64,000 nucleotides of DNA from Candidatus Leptofilum proximum (GTDB lineage: Bacteria > Chloroflexota > Anaerolineae > Promineifilales > Promineifilaceae): the NCBI GenBank assembly GCA_016710325.1, contig JADJXK010000002.1, positions 2,046,001 through 2,110,000 of the forward strand. The letters run 5' to 3'. Shown piece by piece: positions 57,586 through 64,000 of the stretch; within the stretch, counting starts at the first letter, position 1, and each line of letters begins with the position of its first letter. The translations under genes were made by a program, and so were the position numbers. The notes under the pieces were generated by a model. It was given only the letters and a program-made list of their open reading frames with translations. It searched no databases and was not told the DNA's origin.

Positions 57586-57648
57586 TATTTTAGCGAGCAG
57601 CAACGTTGAATCCCTAATCCAAACATCAGAATGGGAAAATACATTGAG

Positions 57649-58890
57649 TCATCTTGGTATCTCAACTATCCAGTCAGCATCAGGCAGACTGGATATGTTT
57701 TTTAGGGTCAATGTAAGAGTTGTTGCACCTGCTCCAACAGTTTTGTTTCTCCCACAACCAATTACAAATCTATGAGTCGCTCCTGATGCAAGTGTTCTAG
57801 ACAAGAGACTATTGCCTATTGGAAAGCCACAATGATAGTCAACACCCTCATCGTCTATTAGGCTTATATTTTCTCCATCTATCCCTAGAAGTATGTCTTC
57901 CCCTGAGTGATTGTGAAAATCAAAAGTGAAACCAACAGCATAAATAGCCCTGATAAACCCTTCATCTGATTGATGCTTAAAGTCATATTCAACGAGGGTC
58001 ATTGTCACTCGCTCATCTCCTAACTCACCTGTTGTGACTTGAAAATTTGTTGCTGTCGGCGTAGGAGTTGGAGTTGGTGTTTCCGTGGGTGTTGGTGTGG
58101 ATGAAGGAGTAGGAGTAACAGCGGCCGTAGCCGTTTGAAATGCATGTTGAGCATCTTCTGTTTCAATTGCAGCCTGTGTTTGTGTTGGATTGGGAGTGAC
58201 AGGAGTCGGGGCAGTTCTTGTAAGTGTGTCTGAGAGTCTTGTTTCTCTTACAGATTGTGTTTGAGTAGCTCTCACTTCCGTCATAAGTTCTTCTACCTCT
58301 TCGTCTTGTTCCACTTGAGCAATTTCGACCGGTTCATCTACAGGCTCTTCTTCATCTATCCAAGGCGGTTCCCATGTTAAGGCAAGAGAACAGCCAAAAA
58401 CAATAGCAGCCACTATAAGGGTGACTGCTATATTTCTTCTGGTTATTTCAAAAGGGATTAGATTTCGGATTCTGGTTAGTAAAGGTTCTGGTCCCAAGTT
58501 TGGTATTGGAAGTGGCGGCTCCCCTATTGGTTCGGAGATTGGTTCAATTCCAGTGTCGTCTTCTTCTTTAGGTTGCTCGGGTTCGGAGGGAGGTTCCGGT
58601 TCCGGCTCGGGTTCTGGTTCGATAGGGGGCCAAGGATCAAATTTTGGGGGACGGCCGGCAAGTTCCTCTATTGCTTGAATAACATGAGCGTTTATTCCCT
58701 CTATACCATGAGACTGCAAAACCTCATCAATTGTTCGTCTGCGATTGGAAATGGTGTCTGTACTGTAACCCGTTTTGGCGGCCACTCCTTCATTATTAAG
58801 ACCCTGACAAATCCAATAAAGTATTTCTGGAATATTGAATTTATCCTGATTAAGTCTCCTTAAGAAAGTTTTAATTTCGTCAATATCCAT
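57649..58890 (-). CDS. HTH protein with one TM helix and extracellular domain
   Basis: A 413-aa single-span protein. Residues 1-75 form a HTH region (LNNEGVAAKTGYSTDTISNRRR). A Pro/Glu-repeat linker follows, then a TM helix at about 150-170 (NIAVTLIVAAIVFGCSLAL), a Thr/Pro-rich stalk (TPTPTETPTPTPTPT) and an extracellular beta domain of the DUF4352 type. The topology suggests a membrane-bound transcription regulator or anti-sigma-like sensor. Confidence 0.6.
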   Translation of the reverse strand: MDIDEIKTFLRRLNQDKFNIPEILYWICQGLNNEGVAAKTGYSTDTISNRRRTIDEVLQSHGIEGINAHVIQAIEELAGRPPKFDPWPPIEPEPEPEPEPPSEPEQPKEEDDTGIEPISEPIGEPPLPIPNLGPEPLLTRIRNLIPFEITRRNIAVTLIVAAIVFGCSLALTWEPPWIDEEEPVDEPVEIAQVEQDEEVEELMTEVRATQTQSVRETRLSDTLTRTAPTPVTPNPTQTQAAIETEDAQHAFQTATAAVTPTPSSTPTPTETPTPTPTPTATNFQVTTGELGDERVTMTLVEYDFKHQSDEGFIRAIYAVGFTFDFHNHSGEDILLGIDGENISLIDDEGVDYHCGFPIGNSLLSRTLASGATHRFVIGCGRNKTVGAGATTLTLTLKNISSLPDADWIVEIPR

Positions 58891-58998
58891 TTGTAAGCCC
58901 CTTAAGTGATTACTTACGACTATTTAAGACAATCTGGCGTTACGATACGGGGTGTGTTGGAAACCGTCTTTTAAAAAACAGTAAAGGAGGTATGTATC

Positions 58999-59466
58999 AT
59001 GTTAACCCAGACTCATCAGAACAGTGTGAAAATTTGGTTTAATCTTGGTCGAGAGAATCACGGCCACTATACGGTTATGCCCAGAATTGGCGTTATCACC
59101 GAACCAATGGAGGTGAATGGATGGAAATTCCTTCCCCTAGAAATGGATGATTCTGTCATCCCCCGAGAGGCATGGAAACATGTTGAGTTGCTTCGAGACA
59201 ATGGAGTCATCATTAAACAAGTCATCGTTGGTCACAACCTCATAGAGGAAGAAGAGAAACGGCAGAAGATGGAGGCCTGCAAGAAAACGGCCGAGAAAGT
59301 TGTATCTTTTGTGGCAACACTGGCTGTTGGTTTTATGACAGCCATAGCAGGTGCAGGAGCAATGTTGGCTTTGGGATTTGTCGGTTTGCTTGTGGCGATA
59401 GACCCAATTCTTGTTGTTGTGCTTGAGGATGGGACATGGTTATGCGTCGCAGAATGGGACAGCTAG
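58999..59466 (+). CDS. Membrane protein, hypothetical
   Basis: A 155-aa protein with a soluble start and a long hydrophobic segment at about 100-140 that could be one or two helices. It has a strong Shine-Dalgarno (AAAGGAGG at 58983-58990). It overlaps the next gene by 31 bp. Function unknown. Confidence 0.55.
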   Translation: MLTQTHQNSVKIWFNLGRENHGHYTVMPRIGVITEPMEVNGWKFLPLEMDDSVIPREAWKHVELLRDNGVIIKQVIVGHNLIEEEEKRQKMEACKKTAEKVVSFVATLAVGFMTAIAGAGAMLALGFVGLLVAIDPILVVVLEDGTWLCVAEWDS

Positions 59467-59759
59467 TAAGCATCTTTATTCATGCAGCAAGGCGAATAAT
59501 ACCACTCCTTTTTTGGGTTGCCCTGTTTGTTTTCAAGCTAATGGTAACGGCTGCCATCTCCCTTATTGTCGGTATCCCAGAAGCCACAGATAGAATCGCT
59601 CGGGAACAAGAACAAAAGTATGTCGAAAATGGCAGATTGCGATCTGGTCATGCTCACACGTTCTATATTTTGGTTCGAGTCATAGCCGTTTTGGTGGTCT
59701 TGGCCGGGTGGGTTTGTTTGTCTTTCACCACTGTCTATTTAATGACGCTCGCTTTCTAA
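59436..59759 (+). CDS. Small membrane protein, hypothetical
   Basis: A 107-aa protein with two hydrophobic helices (about 17-42 and 80-105). It overlaps the previous gene's end by 31 bp, suggesting coupling. Function unknown; probably part of the same element. Confidence 0.5.
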   Translation: MVMRRRMGQLVSIFIHAARRIIPLLFWVALFVFKLMVTAAISLIVGIPEATDRIAREQEQKYVENGRLRSGHAHTFYILVRVIAVLVVLAGWVCLSFTTVYLMTLAF

Positions 59760-59821
59760 AAATTTGGTGGAGCAAACGTGGAGTTCGGGCGCTTGCTCCA
59801 CCACAAATTGAACTGGTAATC

Positions 59822-60517
59822 ATGCGTGACATATACCCCAACAATAACCGTTCAAAAATCCTTTGTGCTGCTAAAAATCATCTGCTTTTGTTCACCCAGA
59901 AAGATATGGCAGAGTGGCTCACAGGTTCGCGAAAGCGAGTGAAAGCAGTTGAGAAACTTCTTCCCCAACTTGTAGTCAAGAAGAAACTCAAGGCAGTACG
60001 TTATGGGAGAAAATTAGTGTACCGTCTCAACCATCCTCGTTTGCAAAATGGCATTACCCATCTTGAACACGATTTGATGTGCACGAAATTAATCATTCTG
60101 TTCGGTGCTCAAGAAATCGGCGAGATTGTCTCAGAGCTGTTTTTTCTGGAACAGAAAGAGCAATTTTGCTGTGTACCAGATTGGGCAGTTTTGTTCCCCA
60201 ATATGGTGATGCTGTGTGAGTATTCAACTTCAGATAACTTCCGCCGCACACACCTGATGCGTAAGAAGCTGAAAGCTTATCGCAAACACCTTTTTCGGTT
60301 TATTGATTATTTTGACAATGATGTTTCGGTCTTATTTATCTTAGATGCACCTCGGCACAAGGTGAATCAGTTTGCCCTAGACAATGCCGTTCCGAATGAT
60401 CGTTTCGCCTATTTCACCGATTTAGCGTCGGTATTGCAAGCTCCCAAGTCTGAGTTATTAACCACCCCCTTGTTTATTTGGGGTGGAGATGGCCAGGAAA
60501 AAAGTTTAACCTCATGA
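59822..60517 (+). CDS. Replication-relaxation-like HTH protein
   Basis: A 231-aa protein starting at ATG 59822; the frame is open to 59708 but the domain starts here. The N-terminal winged HTH (FTQKDMAEWLTGSRKRVKAV, then LVVKKKLKAVRYGRKLVYRL) and the C-terminal region resemble the replication-relaxation family found on conjugative and plasmid elements. It is followed by a VirD4-like ATPase gene with an ATGA overlap. Confidence 0.6.
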   Translation: MRDIYPNNNRSKILCAAKNHLLLFTQKDMAEWLTGSRKRVKAVEKLLPQLVVKKKLKAVRYGRKLVYRLNHPRLQNGITHLEHDLMCTKLIILFGAQEIGEIVSELFFLEQKEQFCCVPDWAVLFPNMVMLCEYSTSDNFRRTHLMRKKLKAYRKHLFRFIDYFDNDVSVLFILDAPRHKVNQFALDNAVPNDRFAYFTDLASVLQAPKSELLTTPLFIWGGDGQEKSLTS

Positions 60518-62022
60518 TTAAATTTATTTTCTTTTTGCTGTCGCTTTTATTTGGCCCACCCACACATCCACCCTTGCGTAATTTGCGCGCCAGCTTGGAA
60601 GACAGTCTCCATTTCGAGAGCCTGACACGCGGTGCCCTCATTTCTGGCAACCCAGGAACAGGCAAAACCGTCTGGACTGCGATGCAGCTATTTAACTATG
60701 TTTGTCAATATCCTGACCGGTCCCTTTTCATATTCGATTTCTCTGGCTCGTTGATCAACGAATTTATTACGCTAGTTTACTCACTGCCCCCTCTTGAAAT
60801 GGCAGCTATGCTGAATCGCTTGGTACTAGATATGCCTGGTCACAATGCGTGGGTGGTTCCGAAGCCATTTTTCTCCCCTGCCTATGGGCTCTCTTTAGAT
60901 GAGTTAGTGGAAAAAGCAACGAATATTTTTGAGCAGTTGAATCCGGAGCTAATGGACAAAAGTCCAATGATGCGTCGCTCGATTACCACCACTGCCCCTA
61001 ATATCTTTCGCTTACTATCAGCGATTCAAGATGAAAGTGGCACATCCTGGCAGATTACCGAAGCGAAGCGGTTACTTATGGATACGTATGAAGGTGGCTT
61101 GTTGGCAACAGCTGTTAAACGATTTGGGGGCAAAGTGCCCGAAGCCAAATGGTATCTGGAAAAAGAATTGCTGCGCAAGAACGTTACGCCCACTGGTATG
61201 GAGGCGCGAACGACTGCATTAATTAGTGATCTAAATGTGTTGGAACCGCGTCCCCTACGCGCTCGCTATGGCTATGCTCACCCGACAATTACCGAACAGG
61301 AAATCATCGATCAGGGAAAAATCTATTTGCTGAGCGGGGAAAGATTGACCAACCAACCAAAGGCAGCAGCTCTCGTATTTTGGGAAGCATTTTCTTCGCT
61401 AAGGGCCGTTATAAATCGCCGTACACCTCATGATCCAAACGATAAGCCTATCCTACTGGCGATTGATGAGGTATACCGCCTCTTTGAAATTGAGGGCATG
61501 GCAAAAGCGATTGGCGAGATCAGCACCTATTATCGCTCTCGAAAATTCATGCTAATGCTCGTTATTCAGGCCTACTGGCAGTTATCTCTCACGCTTCAAG
61601 AATCCATCTGGAACCTGGGTAATCATGCCGCCTTTGCTATGGATAACTTCAATGATGCTTACAAGTTTGGCCAGCAAATGATCAGATACAACCCAAAGCA
61701 AGAAAAACTACCGCCAAAAACATCAGGTTTTCAACCGGTGATTGAGCCTGACCGTGGCCAATACCTGACTTTTGCCAACTGGCTGCAAAATTTGAATGCA
61801 CGACAGGTTGTCATGCGGCGCTATCGAAACGAACAGGAAAAAGAGCCTCTTATCCATTTTGTGGAAAAGACTCAGGAAAAACCCACAGTCGTACTTCCGG
61901 CTCCGCTGGCAGAAATAAAAGAAACTCTGCTTCAACGTCATTCTATCCCTGTTTCAGAGGCTTTGAAGCAGGTTAATCAACGCAGTTTGCGCCCGATTAA
62001 AAAATCACGGCCAACTGTGTAG
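60514..62022 (+). CDS. VirD4/TraG-like ATPase
   Basis: A 502-aa ATPase starting at ATG 60514, which overlaps the previous stop (ATGA). A single hydrophobic helix lies at residues 1-16 (MIKFIFFLLSLLFG). Walker A is GNPGTGKT and Walker B is ILLAIDEVYRL. The layout (one TM helix, then a P-loop domain) matches type IV coupling ATPases and related DNA-translocating ATPases of mobile elements. It would move DNA during transfer. Confidence 0.7.
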   Translation: MIKFIFFLLSLLFGPPTHPPLRNLRASLEDSLHFESLTRGALISGNPGTGKTVWTAMQLFNYVCQYPDRSLFIFDFSGSLINEFITLVYSLPPLEMAAMLNRLVLDMPGHNAWVVPKPFFSPAYGLSLDELVEKATNIFEQLNPELMDKSPMMRRSITTTAPNIFRLLSAIQDESGTSWQITEAKRLLMDTYEGGLLATAVKRFGGKVPEAKWYLEKELLRKNVTPTGMEARTTALISDLNVLEPRPLRARYGYAHPTITEQEIIDQGKIYLLSGERLTNQPKAAALVFWEAFSSLRAVINRRTPHDPNDKPILLAIDEVYRLFEIEGMAKAIGEISTYYRSRKFMLMLVIQAYWQLSLTLQESIWNLGNHAAFAMDNFNDAYKFGQQMIRYNPKQEKLPPKTSGFQPVIEPDRGQYLTFANWLQNLNARQVVMRRYRNEQEKEPLIHFVEKTQEKPTVVLPAPLAEIKETLLQRHSIPVSEALKQVNQRSLRPIKKSRPTV

Positions 62023-62160
62023 CACCTTACCAATTCTCTTTTCTTAGCTCAGCTGGGATCTGTTCCCAATGAGTGCCCAATGACCGACAGGTTATTGATC
62101 CAATTTGGCTCTGGCGGACTCGATCCGTTGAGTTGGTCCGGGCTTAGAAAGGAGGTGCAT

Positions 62161-62193
62161 ATGACCTATGAAGTTGATGACAAAGCAGCTTGA
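62161..62193 (+). CDS. Possible ten-residue leader peptide
   Basis: ATG 62161 is the start best spaced from AAAGGAGGTG and encodes MTYEVDDKAA before a stop. It overlaps the start of the next gene in another frame, so it may be a translated leader or a sign that the main gene is misread. Confidence 0.3.
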   Translation: MTYEVDDKAA

Positions 62194-62485
62194 AAAGCGC
62201 TTTGCTCAGGTTGGTAGACAAGAGGGTGTGAAAGATCCACTTGTTATCGCCAAGTTCTTTAATCCGACAGGAGCCGGAACCTGGTTTGCCACGGAATACT
62301 ACCCTGATGATAAAGTGATTTTCGGTTACGCATCGATATTTGGCGATCACAATGATGAATGGGGTTACTTCTCCCTTGTTGAGCTTGAATCGTTTCAAGG
62401 TAGGTTTGGTTTAGGAATTGAACGAGATCTTTTCTGGAAAGAAAAGCCAGCAAGTGAGGTTCCTCTCATCGCTAAATCCTTCTAG
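62168..62485 (+). CDS. DUF2958 family protein
   Basis: A 105-aa protein matching DUF2958, common on plasmids and ICEs: KFFNPTGAGTWFATEYYPDD, FGYASIFGDHNDEWGYFSL and FGLGIERDLFW are close to the family pattern. Its exact role is unknown. A short overlapping ORF precedes it. Confidence 0.85.
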   Translation: MKLMTKQLEKRFAQVGRQEGVKDPLVIAKFFNPTGAGTWFATEYYPDDKVIFGYASIFGDHNDEWGYFSLVELESFQGRFGLGIERDLFWKEKPASEVPLIAKSF

Positions 62486-62493
62486 TCTCTTCT

Positions 62494-62530
62494 CACGGTC
62501 CGTATGCCCTTCTTCTAGGCTCGGACCGTG
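62494..62530 (+). repeat. Hairpin with CCTTCTTCT-type loop
   Basis: Stem CACGGTCCG (62494-62502) and CGGACCGTG (62522-62530), with an inner GCC/GGC and the loop CTTCTTCTA. It follows the DUF2958 gene and is not followed by a T-run, so a plain terminator is unlikely. Confidence 0.5.
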
Positions 62531-62603
62531 TAAAACTCCCTCTTTGGCTTAATCGGGCTTGACCCGTTTAGCTTCGGTTGAGCTTAGGAAGGAGGTGATG
62601 CTC

Positions 62604-62804
62604 ATGTACGATTCACCTTATCGTCCTTGCCCAGTTTGTCGCAATGGCATGAAGCCCAAATTGGGTATGCCACAGCGTCAGGAAGGGCAAAAGATTTGGC
62701 ACATTTTCGAGTGTAGCAATTGCGGATCAGAGGTATGGATTCTGCCTTTCGACCGCATACAACGCGAAAATGGTGACAAGAAGCCGTTTTGGAAACGGTT
62801 TTAA
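62604..62804 (+). CDS. Small zinc-ribbon protein
   Basis: A 66-aa protein starting at ATG 62604, eight bases after GGAGG; the frame is open to 62559. Two CxxC pairs (CPVC and CSNCG) form a zinc ribbon. Likely nucleic-acid binding. Confidence 0.65.
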   Translation: MYDSPYRPCPVCRNGMKPKLGMPQRQEGQKIWHIFECSNCGSEVWILPFDRIQRENGDKKPFWKRF

Positions 62805-62814
62805 ATCGCACATG

Positions 62815-62839
62815 GCTGAGCCTTCTTCTTAGGCTCAGC
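62815..62839 (+). repeat. Hairpin with TTCTTCTTA loop
   Basis: Stem GCTGAGCC (62815-62822) and GGCTCAGC (62832-62839). Loop resembles that of 62494-62530. Confidence 0.5.
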
Positions 62840-62861
62840 TGTGACTTGTATTGAGTTAATC

Positions 62862-63278
62862 ATGAATAGAAAAAGAAGTAAAGTAGCAAAACCAATATTT
62901 ACCCATACCCCACCTGCATGGTGCTCTGAATTGTGCCAAAACTGCATGAATGAAGATTGCATCACGCATTGTGCGCCTAAACGGAACACGGCTCATTTTA
63001 AGCTGAAAGAAGCTGTAAATTTGGAAGATTTAGCCCGTTTCCCACAAAGAGCCTGGCAGGAAGATATGACACCAGCAGAACGTCAAGCCATTGCCGGTGT
63101 GTATTTAAAAGTGATTATTGATCATCTGAAGGGGATTAGAAATGAACCATCTCGAACCTATCCTGACAGTATCGGAAACCGCCGCCTACTTGAAGCTCTC
63201 AAAAAGCAAAGTCTATCTCATGGTACAAAAGAACCAGATCCCCCATCTCAAAATGGGCAAGTCAGTAAGGATTCGTGA
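62862..63278 (+). CDS. Hypothetical Cys-rich protein
   Basis: A 138-aa protein; ATG 62862 is chosen over ATG 62841, both in frame. It opens with a Cys-rich segment (CSELCQNCMNEDCITHC) that may bind zinc or a cluster, followed by a helical region. It overlaps the next HTH gene by about 137 bp in another frame, so the true end or start of one may be different. Confidence 0.4.
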   Translation: MNRKRSKVAKPIFTHTPPAWCSELCQNCMNEDCITHCAPKRNTAHFKLKEAVNLEDLARFPQRAWQEDMTPAERQAIAGVYLKVIIDHLKGIRNEPSRTYPDSIGNRRLLEALKKQSLSHGTKEPDPPSQNGQVSKDS

Positions 63279-63342
63279 ACGCGATCTACTTGCCTGGATT
63301 GAAGAACAAATCGTACAAAATGACGATTCGCTGTATTCATAA
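63142..63342 (+). CDS. Excisionase-like HTH protein
   Basis: A 66-aa protein with an HTH_17 fold (TVSETAAYLKLSKSKVYLMV then a MGKSVRIRERDLLAWIEEQ wing). It lies next to the tRNA-Lys gene, the usual place for a recombination directionality factor, but no integrase gene is in this window. Confidence 0.7.
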   Translation: MNHLEPILTVSETAAYLKLSKSKVYLMVQKNQIPHLKMGKSVRIRERDLLAWIEEQIVQNDDSLYS

Positions 63343-63450
63343 AATTACCCACTACTCGTTTTTATGCTCTCTTAATCCTGCTTTTTCCTCATTTAAACGC
63401 CATTTAAGTCTTTTGAAACTGCTACCCTAATTGCTACCCTCTCCATAAAC

Positions 63451-63484
63451 AAAAACCTCCATACCCGAAGATATGGAGGTTTTT
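63451..63484. terminator. Bidirectional terminator
   Basis: A perfect 13-bp stem, AAAAACCTCCATA (63451-63463) and TATGGAGGTTTTT (63472-63484), with an 8-nt loop; T-rich on both sides. Confidence 0.8.
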
Positions 63485-63508
63485 GTATTCAAGTCGCCGC
63501 ATATGGTG

Positions 63509-63581
63509 TGACTCCGACAGGATTCGAACCTGTGACCAAGTGATTAAAAGTCACCTGCTCTGCCAGCTGAGCTACGGAGCC
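63509..63581 (-). tRNA. tRNA-Lys (anticodon TTT)
   Basis: A 73-nt cloverleaf on the minus strand. The acceptor stem is GGCTCCG / CGGAGTC, the D-arm is GCTCAGCTGGCAGAGC, the anticodon loop is CTTTTAA with anticodon TTT, and the T-arm is CAGGTTCGAATCCTG. The gene does not encode CCA. Its 3' end faces the mobile genes. Confidence 0.95.
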
Positions 63582-63873
63582 TTAACAGACCGTAAGTATA
63601 GCCGCCCCCGAAACGGTATGCAAACCAATTTCGCGGCTCGCTCCGTGATTATTTCCGTAATAAATTTGGCAAACACTTTACGAATCAACCATTCTCTACT
63701 ACGATACGCACACCCTGACGGCGTTCTCTATCTGGCCACCTGAAGGGAGTTAAAAGTTAATGCAGCCTGGGTTGTGGTTTGCCTGCCCTTTTTGCGCTAC
63801 TATAATTCACTGATCCGGGAAAATCGCCTTTAAACGAGTTCCGGTCAGATAGAACTTCAGGAGATATCATTTC

Positions 63874-64000
63874 ATGGCTCTAACCGAGTCCAATGCCCCC
63901 CACGCCCCCGTTCAAGACCTGCCCGCCGACGAAAGAAAACAGCCCACCGAGCTGGTTGTACGTGAGATTGTCGAGACTCTGCTCCTGACTTTTTTCATTT
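63874..64000 (+). CDS. lepB: Signal peptidase I, 5' end (partial)
   Basis: The first 42 residues of a protein running off the window. MALTESN is followed by an Ala/Pro-rich segment and then ELVVREIVETLLLTFFI, the start of the N-terminal membrane anchor typical of signal peptidase I. A CAGGAGAT site precedes the ATG. It is likely the first chromosomal gene beyond the element. Confidence 0.6.
   Translation, partial: MALTESNAPHAPVQDLPADERKQPTELVVREIVETLLLTFFI

Noticed and set aside
1..64000. CRISPR arrays and cas genes
   Set aside because: No regularly spaced repeats or Cas-like sequence were seen.

Overview
The window looks like a chromosome segment of a Chloroflexota bacterium (Anaerolineae/Ardenticatenia-like), probably from a metagenome. 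The reasons are indirect: large secreted proteins ending in a Tyr-(Leu/Met)-Pro-x-x-x-Lys tail, effector-associated (EAD/Death-like) domains, many PAS/CHASE sensor kinases, and an over-represented palindromic octamer ACGGCCGT. No rRNA or phylogenetic marker beyond the start of a signal peptidase gene is present, so the assignment is an inference.

Layout. 0.1-3 kb: a secreted metzincin-like protease and a small Cys-rich membrane-anchored protein. 3.4-10 kb: small unknown genes, a RadC-type gene, a hairpin-rich non-coding stretch, a phage-type ssDNA-binding protein, an EAD adaptor with a duplicated C-terminal module, and a HigBA-like toxin-antitoxin pair. 10.2-21.2 kb: signalling genes (hybrid kinase, CHASE4 kinase with its receiver protein, a lone receiver, a STAS-like protein), a NUDIX gene cut by an IS4-type element, a promoter-to-terminator transcription unit that is probably a small RNA, and a second toxin-antitoxin pair. 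21-26 kb: a second copy of an unknown 120-aa family, a very large secreted lipase-like protein and a lipoprotein.

26.5-57 kb is a dense defence island, more AT-rich in its first part: a serine recombinase; a Hachiman-like HamA/HamB pair whose helicase is split by one frameshift; a broken EAD gene, a two-TM PLD-like protein and a macrodomain protein; a two-gene unit of a PD-(D/E)XK protein and an AlbA_2-NACHT-HEAT protein; an IS21-type element; a single-TM coiled-coil SH3 protein next to a caspase fused to a Hel308/Ski2-like helicase; and a type I restriction-modification locus (hsdM, DUF6602-like gene, hsdS, possible HEPN gene, hsdR, YgjP-like peptidase) whose hsdS is cut by an IS3-type element.

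57-63.4 kb carries genes typical of a conjugative or plasmid-like element (replication-relaxation-like HTH protein, VirD4/TraG-like ATPase, DUF2958 protein, zinc-ribbon protein, excisionase-like HTH proteins), each small gene having a near-perfect Shine-Dalgarno and hairpins around it. It abuts the 3' end of a tRNA-Lys, beyond which the chromosomal lepB begins. The same Shine-Dalgarno style at 6.2-6.6 kb suggests that much of the window belongs to one integrated element. Many genes carry single-base frameshifts beside homopolymers, so either the IS elements and some defence genes are decaying or the assembly has residual indel errors; this affects how HamB, IstA, IstB and the IS3 genes should be read.
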